Assembly (NCBI GenBank): GCA_020152595.1
Contig: JAIGNY010002211.1
Span: 203,501 to 267,500, forward strand
Length of the DNA: 64,000 nt
Origin: Chiridota heheva
Lineage: Eukaryota > Echinodermata > Holothuroidea > Apodida > Chiridotidae
Direction: 5' to 3'
Shown here: piece by piece, positions 12,346 through 26,600 of the stretch
Numbering within the stretch: position 1 is the stretch's first letter
How the letters are laid out: every line of letters starts with the position of its first letter
The notes under the pieces: generated by a model
Told to the model about the DNA's origin: nothing
The model's database searches: none
What the model saw: only the letters and a program-made list of their open reading frames with translations
Program-made: the position numbers and the translations under genes

Positions 12346-13190
12346 CACACACATACACACCCATACTTGTAAACGCCGCCAAACGTTTACAATATATTTA
12401 CACTTTCAATCCGTGGATGCCTTTAAATATAGCTAACTTGAGAATATAATAAGAGGCCAACATGTTTGACACGAAATAATCAAAGGAAGTCTCCATTTAT
12501 CAATATTTTGCATGTAAATAAATATTTCTTTGAATGTCATTTTCCACCTTACAACCAAGGACAATAAAATCTTACAGCAAACCGTGGATGTTTAGTAGAG
12601 GGCGGCATTGAGACTACAATTACAGTCAACAAGCGGAAATGTCACTTGAAGCAAAGGTTTACCAAACAGATTATGCAACAAAATCGAATGCTTCCAGCAA
12701 AAAGATGGACACATATTTGATTGAGCGGATATTCAAATAATGTTATCTGTTGATATTTTTGCCCCTGAAAATATAAATATATCTCAACAGTATGGACATC
12801 CACATTTGCAGGAGTGTCCATGGATTGAAGGTGTGTATTCTTGCCAAAGTCTACGTTTGCAGGTTTTTACAAACCACACACACCCATACACACACAAACA
12901 CACTCACCATTATGACTGCATAGGTTCCTGATGCTATTGCATTGAAACAAATAACAGGAAGAAAATACACAAACAATTATGACTTTTTTGTGAAAATTCT
13001 TCAGGGATACTGCTCTTAAAAAACACCACCAATTCTTGAGGCCTAGAGTGATCAGGGCCTACCAGGGTTGTGCATTTAATCATGGACATACTGTAGATAT
13101 GTACTAAATAAGATTTGTTTAAAAAAGTTTTCAGTTGTCATAGTCAATTTATAGTCTAGTATATATATGTGCCTGATTGCATCCACTAAA
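12346..13190. other. Non-coding stretch
   Basis: No gene was recognised. Short CA-rich tracts occur at about 12340-12360 and 12873-12905. The piece at about 12905-12950 matches the end of the repeat at 29870-29910. Confidence 0.4.
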
Positions 13191-14140
13191 CATGGGTAAA
13201 CGTGTAGATGGGAATTGTCAAGACCACAAAAACCAGGTAGAAACTTGAGCAAACAGAAACTTGTTTACATGTTATACACATTTGCCAAATGTAGCAGGAT
13301 TGATGGAAGAGAGGAGGATGATTACAGATTTTACAGATCCTCTTCTGGGACCTCTGTTCCTCTTGTACCAACTCTTCTTCTGAATCATCTAATTCTGCAA
13401 CAAGATGTTGTCTGGATGATTTGATGTTTTCAGTATAGCTATACTTCATTGGTTGATTGATCCTAAATTTATCCAGCCTTCTCTCAAAGGCCTGAATACT
13501 TGGTGATTCAATAACACCACATGTTAAATTGTTCCATAAGTCCACCAACAAAATGAAAAATTATTTTTTCTGATATTTAATCTTGGTCTTCTCTTGAAGA
13601 TTTTATGACCATGCCCACAAGAAAAAAATTAGATACTTTCTCATCATACCTGCCAGATAGTATCTTATAAGTTTCAATCATATCCCCACAGACTCGTCGA
13701 TAAATGAGAGTAAGTAAATCCAATTTTCTTTATCTATCTTCATAAGAAGGTTTCTTAATCCAAGATTTTGTTTTTTGCTCTACATTGTACGTTTTTAATT
13801 ACAGTATATCAATGTGTTTTCTCAAAAACTGATTACCTGGTTGGCATATTCTAAATGAGCACGTACAAGACTTGTATACAAAATTGTAAATGTTGTGCAG
13901 TCCAAGTACATGAAAGATCTTCTTATAACACCCATGACTAAGTTTGTTTTGTTTAATTTATCAGATGTGCTTTTCAAATGAGACATTGTCATCAATTGTA
14001 AGTCCAAATCTTTTTCACTATTTGACTGTTCCATTGGATTGCCATTTTCAAACATTTTATAATCATACCTATCAACAGATGATGGACCAATTCTCATAGT
14101 TTTGCATTTATCAGGATGGAACATAGCATCCATTTTTCAG
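13190..14140 (-). mobile_element. CR1-like LINE, 3' part
   Basis: Two minus-strand pieces of one reverse transcriptase C-terminal half are visible. At 14133-13822 are KCKTMRIG, SEKDLDLQLM, NLVMGVIRRSF and SLVRAHLEYANQV. At 13551-13420 are LVDLWNNLTCGVIESPSIQA then FERRLDKF. These are typical of the CR1 clade, and a similar element occupies 60841-63340. The region between is frameshifted (a GHGHKIFKRRPRLN-like peptide near 13,600). It sits downstream of the last recognised MOV10L1 exon. Confidence 0.7.
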
Positions 14141-14510
14141 ACCATTTTTAATGGGTCTTTTTGAGAGCCATTAATGATTAGGCTTGTTTATTTCCAAATC
14201 AAACAAATCTGAAAAATTCCTAGGAACAACATGGTAAGTCAGGTCAGGTTGACAAAAACAGTCAAGTACAGTATAACTACTTAAATTCATTATCAAGATC
14301 ATAATTTCCTGCTTTTATAAGTAATATTAATAAATGTTTGATGCAACATTTGGAATCTTATCAATTCTACTTGATCACTTAATCCTGCTTTTCCATTTTT
14401 TCACCTTCAAACAACATGGATATAATCCACTGAAAACTTATCCTTCAATAACCAATGACACAGTATCCTTAGTTACACCTTACATGTGAAGTAAATCCCC
14501 AAAAACTGAC
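14141..14510. other. Non-coding stretch
   Basis: AT-rich sequence between the CR1 fragment and the MOV10L1 exon. Nothing recognised. Confidence 0.4.
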
Positions 14511-14602
14511 CTGGAGAAAGTGAATCTGACGTTGTAGTACTCTGCTTGATAAGTTTCATGGAACGCAGGATTGAATTTCAGCAAAACTTCCTCTCCATGA
14601 AC
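14511..14602 (-). CDS. MOV10L1: MOV10L1 exon (VHGEEVLLKFNPAFHETY)
   Basis: The exon is 92 nt, acceptor CTTGGTAG and donor CAG/GTCAGT. It encodes VHGEEVLLKFNPAFHETYQA then EYYNVRFTFSR, leaving 2 nt. It matches the vertebrate segment [20 protein letters not shown] and the FTYNR that follows, which immediately precedes the region before the helicase Walker A. The next exon (R-x-x-H-x-A-L region) was not found in 1-14500. Confidence 0.9.
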
Positions 14603-17600
14603 CTACCAAGAAGAAATGAAACAAATTCTCTGGATTGATAGACAACTCATCAAATAAACTACAATAACATTTCAGAAAAAGTAATAAAAAGTTTAAGTTA
14701 CTGATATTCAGAAGGACCACAATGCTACTTCTTCCATTTTGTTTGTTCTCAAGTGCTGCTAAGCTAGCAAACATGATCTAGATAGCTCAGTTGGTAGAAA
14801 GTTCCGAGTCACAGGAGATTTACCTCAGAGATTTATCCAGTCAAACAGACAGATACACCTGAAATTGCGTACAACATTTGCATCACCTGTTCCTTATCCA
14901 GCAATTTGGAGAAGTGGACTATGGCTGGATGGTACTCACCATCCATGAGATGAAGACATTAAATGTTAGTCTCGAAGGCAGGACATGTCACCCCCTGCCT
15001 GCTTCTCTAAACACGATTTGAAAAGAGAAGCGTAAAACGCAGTGTTCATTTCTTTCCCATCCTGGCACACTTAAGTCCGATCCTTTCCCATCCTGGCACA
15101 CCAAAGTCCAATCCTTTCCCCTCCTGGCACACTAAAGTCCAATCCTTTCCCATCCTGGCACACTAAAGTCCAATCCTTTCCTATCCTGGCACACTAGAGT
15201 CCAATCCTTTCCCATCCTGGCACACTAAAGTCCAAGTTCATGTGACTTGAGAGGGCCAGTGGCTCAGTGGTTAAGGAGTCATGGTCGTATGTGAAAGGTT
15301 TGATTTCCGCCTTGAGCACTGTACTGTGTCCTTGAGCAAAGCAATTTACTCTACTTGCCCCAGGCCACTTAGCTGAGAAATTAGTACAAGCACTGTCGGA
15401 GAGTACACCTGTGATGGACTGGCATCCTGTCCAGGAGGGGTCATGTACTCTCATCAGCTTACGCCATGGAAACTGGGAATATGCACCGGCCCTATCAGCC
15501 TAATGGCTCAGATAGATTTAGCTAGATCATGAGCCCTGATTCGTTGGCAGCCAGAGAACTTGCACTGTGGTCTGTATGGCATGGTGGTATAAAAGCCTAT
15601 TGAAGTTAATAATATAAGGGTCTGAAAGGGTTACAGAAATTCTCTAAAAAAGATTCACACTTTAGAACATCAAGGTAATGAGAGAGATATCAAAATCCCA
15701 AACAAATCTTGAATAATGAAATGGCAAAATCCATGCCACAGATGGTTCTTGATCAAGAAATAAAGAAGACAATGCATGCTAAGGAATATATTTGTTTGCT
15801 TGTTTGATGAGGGCTTAATGGCACCACGACAACGAGGGTCAAATTGTGCCTGAGCAGTCAGATCATTCTAGAGGTAGGATGGAAAGGAAACAGGGGAGAA
15901 TGAGAGAAATTCAAAAACAAAAAGTTAGAAAGCTGTGATCGAGAGAGGAGGTGCATGGGTGAAACTAAAACAAAATAGAGAGAGGGTGTGGAAGAAGGAA
16001 TAAAGAACACAATGCATGCTAAGGAATAAAGAATACAATGCATGCTAAACATTTACTTGAGCGTTTACTATAAAGAGGACAATGGGTGAGTAGAAAGACT
16101 TCTCCAGTGTGTTAAATGTTAGGTTAGAGCCATGGCCTAGGTAAGTGTGTTGTGTGCTAGAGAGGTGCTTCAAGAATAACTTTGTAATCATAAAGAATGA
16201 AAATTTGAACTTACTCAGAAATAAATAAGAAGGATTGTTGGAGCTCCCAATTAACTTATGTAGTTCAATGATGAAACATGCCTAAATTGTGACATTTGCC
16301 AAAACCATTAATACAGAGTATGATTTCAAGCATAGTCCTGGAAGATGTGCCCCTGCTTAGAACAGATAATGGACTAGTGAATGCACTGATTCTATAACTT
16401 TTACAAAGAACTTCAAATTCTAAAAATAAGATGACCAATCAAGAGTTCTAAAATTTTATAATATATGCAAAACTTGCATAGCATCTAAAACTAAAAGGTG
16501 ATCTGTACATCTTTCATGTAAATCCAAGAATTTTCTTCTTTGGATTAAGCCATTCGTGACTTTTAGAATTTTTCCAGCTCTGACCAACTTTTAAAATACC
16601 TGTGTCCAAGTCAGCTTCTTTCTCTCAGACTTCTGTGATGGGGTTACATAATGAATCTTGATAGCAAATGGAAAGTTCTTCTTCAACTGTGAATGGTCAA
16701 TATTTACCAATTGTCTTTTCAAAACACTTTAAAAACAATACTGATAATGTTGCCTATGCGTAACTGCAGTACTTACTGTCAATACTTATGTTATTTACTA
16801 TTATTTTCCATTGTGTTTACAAGTATGTCAGGCGCATTAAAATAAGTACTTTTAAATGATATACCTTATAAAATTTATTAACTTGAGCTTTAACTTCTTT
16901 CATAAATTGTGGTCAGAACTGATATGAGGAGCCATAAGCTCAGCCTCAGGGAAGCCAGCAAAATAAAGTAAATGCACTTTTCATGTCCACAGGCTAAACC
17001 TATCAGCAGAGTATCTCATTATATCATATTATTAGAACTTGAGACTTCAGGAAACAATGAAATGTTTCTGCTTGTGATTAATCTTTATTTCTGGAAGAGA
17101 CGAATATGAATTATTTGTCACTATTTTGCAATTCTTTTATTAAAATAAAGGCCACAGTAAATCAAGATTCCACCTGGTATACTGTACCGTACATGAGCTT
17201 TCTTTCACTTACCATTACAATATATTTATCTTTTAATTCTTATCACAAAGTAGTGCAAAGATCAATTCACAGCTGTATGAACATATCACTGAAAACATAA
17301 AACAGCAGATTTCCTCTTATTTAAAGTGTTAATTAAGCAGACATGTTAACTGCACTTGAAAATGGGTGTTTACATTCCATGTAAGAAAGATAAGGTAAAC
17401 AATACCTGAAAGGTGGACTTTTAGCTTTAATTGGGTGTTAATTGACAACAATTTTCAGCATTACTTCTATAAAGGAACAATTTGAGTTTGTAACTTCAAG
17501 CAAATATCAATGTAATGTAAGTAAGTTTTTCAATGTGGATTAGGTGCTAACTGTAAATAAGAGTTGAATTGCAAAATACACCTAGACAATCACTGGTACT

Positions 17601-20600
17601 AAGTTTTACCTGATGGAGGCTCAAGCAAAACCAGTGTCAAGTAACAAAATCCACCTTAACACCACTGCTGGAATCAAAACCTGAACAATGTCAAGGACTG
17701 AATTTCAAGAGGAGATAATGTCAACGAAAGTGGATTTATTTATCTGACAGATTCATTGATTGATTGATTCAAACATTTATTCAAGCACACTTTGATAGAG
17801 AGTACAGATATATACAGGTATACAATATGATACATACAATGAAACAAAGATATTGATATATACATTCATTAATTACAAAAGTGGCTTAGAAGCACCACAC
17901 AGGAAGTTAGAGTAACTTATAAACGTGTGGCCTCCTCCAGAACACAAAACACATAAAACAACCCCCACACACACACACACACAAATAATTATTATAATAA
18001 TTGTGTAACACCAGTCGTATTAAAATAAATTATGGCACAAATGTGATAAAATAAAGAGAGATACTACAAAATGGGAAACCGCATAAAAAGACAAATTTGA
18101 ACAAAGCAAACCAGTCAGGATATAATTGATCCAAGAACATATAAAGGCAGAGCGTTATTTATAATGTGAGAATAAGAACGCTTTTCAATCATTTCTAAAC
18201 AAAGATTTCGGGGCTAAAGCATCTATATAGGAAGGGAGATATTCCAGAGTGTGGGACCTATAAAATGAATGGAATGTTAAGATAAGCCTATTGCGTGGGA
18301 GACTAAGTTGATAAGAGTTTCTTGTTGAATATGGATGAATACTATTACGGCCACGGAAAAAAGTACGGAAAAGAAAGAGGAGCTTTGATTGATGCCATTG
18401 ATGCATGAAGATACCAACTTAGTAAGTAGTAATATAGTATATAGATAGAATGCTATGTTTAGCAAACAAAGGTAAGGCGTGGTGAAAATAGTTTACGTCA
18501 CAAATCAAACGGACTACCCTTTTTGGATAACAAAAAGTTTGTTTAGACGTGAATGATAGTACAGCCCCAAACAATATTACAATACCAAAGATAGGGTAAG
18601 ATAAGAGTGTTGTATAGAGATACTAAGGTACGAGTGGGCAGCAGATGTTTCAGACGATAGATAATACCAATACCCTTAGAAATTTTACTACATACTAAGT
18701 CAATATGATTCTGCCACGTCAAATGTTTCTCAATGATAATACCTAAAAAATTAGTAGCACTGGATAAGGGAATATCGTGATTATCAAAAGATAACCAATC
18801 ATTGTCAAGATTTGTAGGTTTGCCAGGCGGACTGAACAAAACGATTGAAGTTTTAGTGACATTTAATGATAATTTATTGACCATGAAGCAGGAACTAATT
18901 AGTTTTATTTCATTTTCAACAGTATATAAAAGCTTGTTGGCTTTGTGGCCAGAAACAAAGAGATTCGTATCATCAGCATATAAAATAAGGCTAGAATTTG
19001 ATGTGGCTTCAGAAAGATCATTATATAAATGATAAATAATAAAGGGCCTAAAATTAACCCAAAAGGCACACCACCTTTTATTACATCAAGTGCAGACTTC
19101 GTATTGTTAATAGATACAATCTGATGGCGATTACATAAGTAACTTTGAAGCCAATCTAAGACCACCCCGCATATACCATAATTATTAAGTTTACGAAGTA
19201 GTATACAATGATCCAAAGTGTTGAAGGCCTTTGAAAGGTCTAAAAAGGTACCACAAACAAAATCTTTATTTTAAAGGCAGTAGTTAATTTATCAATAAGG
19301 TGGATGATTGCATGGGAAGTTGATTTACTAGGTAGAAAACCAAATTGAATGTCATAGAGCACATGATGTTGATTAAGAAATGTAATATTCTATTGAAAAG
19401 AATTCTTTCAAATAATTTAGAGAAACGGGGAGTACAGAAATAGGTCTATAATTTTTTTGTAAGATTTTTCTCACCACTTTTGAAAATAGGGATTACACGA
19501 GCAATTTTGAGGCTATCAGGAAAAATACCCTTTGCAGAAAGATTTACTAAATAAGAAAAAGGTTGAGAAATATAATCAGCAACCGACTTTACAACAGAGG
19601 GTGAGATATCATCATAACCAGGGGAAGTATGACTGAGATTGGATATCATATCATGAATTTCAATTGTGTCGGTTGGAGTTTAATACAATAAAGAATTACA
19701 ACTATTTATAAGATAATTAGTAAATACATAATCTTCACATGGCGCAATTTTTGATTGAACAGGTCCAATATTGATAAAATAATCATTAAATATATCACAG
19801 ATGTCATCACTGTTCGAAATAGAATGTCCTTCATGAAAAAGTTTCTCGATTACATTATCATCTTTAGAGCCATGACCAAGTTCATTAATAACCTTCCATG
19901 TTTCCTTACATTCCCGTTGTCAGGATGGAGCGTTGAATTAAAATAATCTTTCTTAACATGACGTATTACTGACAGTCTGTTTCAACAAACACAATGAAAG
20001 AGCAAATTATCTCATCTACAAAGGTGCAGATGTAAATACTCAATACAGTCTGAAGAAAACATCCCTCCATATCCTTTGTGAAAATTATGAGGACGGACAA
20101 TTAAGGCTTGATTAAAACATTGATTGGAAATGGTGCTAACATCGAAATATGAGATCACAACATGTTTTCAAAGATTGGAAAAACACCTTTATTAAACTCA
20201 TGTGAAAAATACCATACCAAGCTCACAGACTTCTTACTAGAGAAAGGTGCCCAAGTCAATACCCAAGATTTTCTGCAAAGAACTGCCCTTTACATTCTAC
20301 AGTATGTGAAATCATCAGCAGTTTAGAGCAAACTTTAAAATAATGGATCTGTTAATTGGCAATGTTGCTGGTGGCATTAATATGGTGAATAGGTAGAAAT
20401 CATACATGTCTCGTGAGAGCTTGCCAAACTGAAAACTCTGAAACTGTTAAATACCTTGTATAAAAGGGTGCACATATCAATACACAGAATAGCTCTGGAA
20501 AAACTGCTCTCCACATCCTTTGTGCACATAAAGAGCAGGGACAAGAACTCATTGATACAATTCAAGCATTAATTGAGAACAGTGCCAAAATAGAAGCATG

Positions 20601-23600
20601 CGATAGTGATGGAAACACTTGTCTAATGACTGCTTGTTGTAGTGGTAATCTAAAAGGAGCTAAATTTCTTCTTATGAAAGGAGCAAATATTAATACTAAG
20701 AATAAATGTGGAAAAACAGCCCTTCACAAAGTTTTCTAATCTTCCAAACAAACAACAAACTATAATGAATATTTAATTTATATATCTAACTTGCTGAATT
20801 ATATCTTCCTCTTCGTAATCTTCGTTCTGGTGATAAACTCCTTTTATGTGAACCAAAATCCTATCATACATGTACATGGGGTGACAGATCATTTGCTGTT
20901 GCAGCTCTGTGTCTTTGGAATCGATTACCCCTCAATATCAGGTTGTCTTGTTCTGTTGACTCATTAAAAAAATTCTAAAAACCCATTTCATGTGTGATGC
21001 CTATGCAAATATGTAGTCAATTAAAAATCACTGTTTATTCATTTTATTGTTCATATATACCTATCTGTAATTTTATTGTTATATGTACGGCGCCTTGAGC
21101 ATCCAGTAGGATGGATATTTATTATCATCATGAACTTATACATGTTATGATTAAACACAACACAGAAATGAATATTTGGATAATGATGGAAACAGCAGCA
21201 TGATGCTGGCATGCAAAAATAAATCAATTTGAAACTATGGAATGTCTGTTTCAGTCAGCACAAAACATGTAGGAGCAGGGTTCTAGCTAGACAAGTTTGA
21301 GTGCTGGGCTCCAGTGATAATCCAAGGTGACCTCCTAGACCCCCCTCCCATTAAGAACTGTTCAAATTTAGTCCACTTCTATCGACAAATTGTCAATGAA
21401 AAAGTTTTTTTTTTTTTTTTAATCGGAATGCTAGAAAGATTTACAAAATATTTGTTATGTACAATGGTTATCCAAAATACAATGGATATTCAACTGTCAA
21501 AGTGCCCCCACCCCCAGCCCCCTTAAAAAAAAAAAAAGTACAAACATATGCTGGAAACTCTTCTCTCAATTCCCATTGTTATTCATCTTGCCCAAACGTT
21601 TTACCGCTTTTATTTTTGTCCCAGTATCGTGCGGCACATGTTCCTATGAACTAAGATTCTATTAATATAAAATCCCCCACAAATCAAAAGAATATTGATC
21701 AGTCCGTTATAATGTTAAGTGCATATAGGGTTTATAACAAATGTGATTGTTTACTTACATTTGGACCGGTCTATAAGCACGCCTTGGGCCCTTAGGGGTG
21801 TAATTTTTACTTTCTTAAAGTTTGTTTGCATGGTAAGTGACGGACTTGGCAAGCTGCCAGCAGTGATTCACAATGAATAAAACATGAACCTGAACTGTGT
21901 GCATGTACGTATGTTTATGCAAAGAGCTTCATGTATGGGTGATTTTATGATAATACTCAATTGCGTTAAATTCCTATAGTTCAATTGTTTTGATCAGAAT
22001 TTAATGTGCGTAATGTATGTTAAGTTATGTGTGTAAATCAGCGGATGACATAAATAGAGCGAGATTAAAACGAGATCTGTTTAAACACTATAATTATTTA
22101 ACTGAATTGAACTTTTGAGTGCTGGGTGGAAGAGTGAATCTTAGAGCCGAGTGGTGGGCGGGAATTGCGAGTCCTGGGCGGGCCCGCCCAGCGCCGCCCA
22201 CCATAGCTAGAACCCTGTGCAGGAGGTGCATGGTTGAAACAAAAACAAAGTAGAGAGAGGGGGTGGAAGAGGAGAATTAAATATGGTTGTAGAGGGAAGC
22301 ATGATGAAGGAAGGAGATAATTTTATCAAAAGGATTTTTTTGGAAGAACTCAGCAATTGAGTTGTGGGGAGCAAGGGAAGCTCTGGAAAGGTTGTACAGG
22401 GGGCAAGCAAGGAGAACGTGATGGATTGTGAGGGTGCAATGGCAATTATTGCAGAGGGGTTGGGGGAAGCCAATAAGGGGGTGCGAGTGAGTGAGGTGGG
22501 TGTGACCTATTCTAAGACGGGTAATATGAACGCTGGCGATACGAGAGAGGTTGTTAATGGTGGGTTTGATCGGAATTGTGGGCTGGATGACATGGAGTTT
22601 GTTATCAATTTGGGAGTTCACGCCCTGTATCTGAATTTCAAACCAGGAAATACTGACTTGGAACTAAAAGTGCTGTTCAAGCTATGGAGAATTGCCTAAA
22701 GGATGTTAAGACTTGGATAAACACAATTGACTTAAATGAACAATACAAAAATTGATTTTGTCCTTCTTGGTCTCGAAGTCAACTCTCTAAACTTGATAAA
22801 GATTGTACAAATGTGAATGATTCTGTTATTACTTGTCTAAACTATGCTAAGAATTTTGGAGTTTATTTGGACAATGTTTTATCTATGAAAAAACACATTT
22901 ATGAGAAATGCAAAATTGCAAGTTTTAACCTTTATAATATTAGAAAGTACCAGCACAGCACTCTTGTACAGGCACTTGTCACCTCTCATTTGTATTATTG
23001 TATTTCCTTGTTATATGGACGTACTTTATCCTTGAATAGGTTTCAGTGCATTCAGAATATGGCAGCCCGTATTATCCTCAATTTGAACAATTATGACAGT
23101 ATATCCTCTGCTTTCAAACTCCTCCACTGGCTTCTGATCAAAGAACGAATTGATTTAAAGATTTTATTACTTACAAGGCACTACATGGAACTGCACCGTC
23201 ATACATTAAGGACCTGCTAAAACCACGTGCAGTGGGCTATTTACGTTCACATGATAATTTGATTTTAAATATCCCCCGTACTCGCTGTAAGTCCTTTGGC
23301 GATAGAGCTTTCTGTGGCTGTACCCCTAAACTGTGGAACGCACTTTCATCAGCAATACGCAACTGAAGAACTGTCAGAAGTTTTAAATCGAATCTATAGA
23401 TCTTTATTTTTAAACATCTATACTATTAATTTGTTCTTAACAGCTTTTTATCCATATTTAATCTTATATGTAGTTATTTCTCTTTTGGCTCTTGTTTATT
23501 GATTTATCGTTATTTCCATCTATTTTATTTTCACTTGACTTATTCTAGGATTTACACTGTTGGTGTTAGTCATTTAAGGTCTTAGTTTTTCAGGAGTTAC

Positions 23601-26600
23601 TTCAGGAGTTAGTTCATAAATGCTACTTTTACTATATTTGTCTTTTACTTTTGTTTTATACCTAATCTATCTATCTCATTTTCACTTGACTCTTTTAGGA
23701 TCTACAGTACATGTACTCTATTGGTTTTAGTCATTTAAGGTTTTACTTTTTAGGACTTAGTTCTTAATTGTTACTTGATTTGTCTTTTTTTTTTTTTTAT
23801 ACCTTATTCATCTATTGTACAGCATCATAGCTTAGGTTTTTACATATATATGTGCGCTTTAATGTTTAATAATAATAATAATATTAATAATAACAATAAT
23901 ACAAATAAAAATAATAAATATTATAGATGGTCATGGGGACACCCCTCTCATGTGGGCTTGGAAACAGAAATTTGGAAGTAATTAAGGTTCTTTTGCAACA
24001 CAGTGCTAATATTACATTTAACTAGAACGGTAAATACCTTCATGGTTCGCATGCACCTGCAAATTGACACCCATATCCTATGACCTGGCCAAGTATAAAA
24101 ATGGCATCTCACACTAAGTCCCACATGGCATCCCATGTCCCATATGGCATCCCACCTCATGTCCCACATAACATCCCATCCCATGTCCCACATGGCATTC
24201 CACCATATCTCCAACATGGCATCCTGCCCCATGTCCCATATAGCATTCCACCATATGTCCCATATGGCATCCCATCCTATGACCCACATGGCATCTCACC
24301 CTATGTCCCATGTGGATCCCATCCCAAGTGCCAAATGACATTCCACCCCATGTCCCACATGACATCCTATCCCATTCCTTGTCCCACATGGCATTCCACC
24401 ATATCTCCCACATGGCATTCCACCATACAGTATGTCTCACATGGCATTCCACCATGTCTCACATGGCATCCCACCCTATGATCCACATGGCATCCCACCC
24501 TATGTCCCACATGGATCCCATCTTACATGTATGTCCCACATTAATCCAACCATATCTACCACATGACATCCTCCCTATGTACCACATGGCATCCTTCCTT
24601 GTGTCCCACATGGCATCCTTCCCTGTGTCCCACATGGCATCTCTCTCTATGTCCCCCATGGCATCCCACAGTATGTCCCGCATCAGTGGCTTCCCACCTG
24701 ATGTCCCACATGACATCCCACCTTATGTCCCACATGGCATCCCACCTTATGTCCCACATTGGATCCCACCATATGTTCCACATGGTATCCCTCCCAATGT
24801 CCCAATGACATCCTACTTTATGTCCCACATGGCATCACATCCCATGTCCCCATGCCCTCCTACCCTACGTCCCACATAGCTTCTTACCCTATGTTACACA
24901 TGGCATCCCAACCTATGTCACACTCTGTATTACTTGTGGTATCCCACCCCATGTCCCACATGGCATCCCATGCCATGTCCCACATGGCATCCCATTCCAT
25001 ATCCCACATGGCATCCCACCCCATGTCCCACATGACATCCCATAGGGTCCATAAGAAGTCTCATCCTAGCTACCACAGTCCCTGATTGGGCATACTAAGT
25101 ATGTCAGTTTATATAATAAGTTATATGCAAATAACTTGTCGAATAAGAAAACAAGGTGGAGTCAAATAATTATGCCTGATATAGCCCTTGGTGTATACCA
25201 CATGGTATATATTATATCATATGTCCCAAATGGCCACCATCCATGTCCCACATGGCATCCCTCCCTATGTCCATATGCAGTCACATCCTATCAGTCCCTG
25301 ACTGAGTATACTAAATGAAAAAGTCTGGTCACTTCATATACTGTAGCAACTTTATGCAACTGACCACAATAATAAGGGTTGATGCCCAAATATTTTGAAG
25401 AATTATAAGGATTTTAAATCTCCAGTGCTACGAGAGAAACGCTTGAGGATCTCTGAAGAATATTGGAAAATTACATCATTTTACAGTTATCTTTTAAGGA
25501 AATATCAAATGTTTTGTAGAATTTTTAAGGAAATTAGTCTTCAATCTGTCTTAGTGTCTCTGAAAAACTTTTAACATTTTGTAAGGAAATTCTAATCTTC
25601 TATAAAAATATCTGAAGAAACGTCAATTTTTTTTGAGGAGCTCTGACAAAATTTTGACATTTTCTAAGAAATTTTTAAAAAACTGTAATATTTCTGAGGA
25701 AATCTCAGGAAAAACTGACAGCCAGACGGATGAAATTGCCATTACATAAGTTTGCACTATATGCTTCGCAGGCTCATCAAAAACAGGTATTATGGCTGCA
25801 AAAATGCTTTCATTACCTGTGCCAATTTACCCAGTCTTATTTCTGCATAGATGGTAAGCATATGGATGATACGGATTCCCAAGATAAATGGGAAAAAGAT
25901 ACTAGAAGATTGAAGAAAGATTTAGGTGCAAAAATAATAAATCAGATGATTGCAACTTTGATGTAATTCCAAATGTTAATCACAGATAAGGCCGACATGG
26001 ACTGAATTGATAATGATGGAAATACTGCCCCAAGGCCAAAAATTTGAAATTGTAAAATATCTTGTCATGAAAGATGCATGCAAATGTTAATTCCCAAAAT
26101 AGAAAGCGGAACACTTTCTTTCATATCATTTGTAATTGCCCTGAAGACAAAGAACACTTAGAAATATTTCACCAATTGATTGTCACTCGCACTGATCTAG
26201 ACAAGTGTGACAACAATACCTGCTTGATGATTGCTTGTAGTCATGGAAACTTAGGTGAGGTCAAACTTCTCCTAGAGAAGGAAGCTAATGTGAACATTAG
26301 GGCTTCCCAGGTGAAAATTGTCCTCCACTTAGTTTGTGGGTCAAGAAAACAAATACAAAATGACAGACAAATTATTGACACACTAACTGAACACCAAGTT
26401 GACCTGAATGCAAATGATGATCAGGGAAATACTGCTCTTAGCGTGTAAACAAACATGTACCCCACTTGTGGCAGATCCATTGGACAAGTGGACTAAAATC
26501 ACAACTTTTACTGAATTTGAGAAAGTTATAGTACATTCACTGCTTCTACATGTATATGATGGTCAGCATCTCTTAATGTAATTCAGTTTTAGTAAAAAAA

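Noticed and set aside
14770-14840. tRNA gene (TAGCTCAGTTGGTAG)
   Set aside because: A box A-like string is present, but no proper box B, acceptor stem or anticodon arm can be drawn; at most a SINE remnant.
16560-16700. Additional MOV10L1 exon in the long intron
   Set aside because: The flanking exons encode contiguous conserved protein, and this stretch has no similarity to the family.
24080-24879. ORFs on both strands at the 24-bp repeat as genes
   Set aside because: Overlapping open frames on both strands follow from a period divisible by three.
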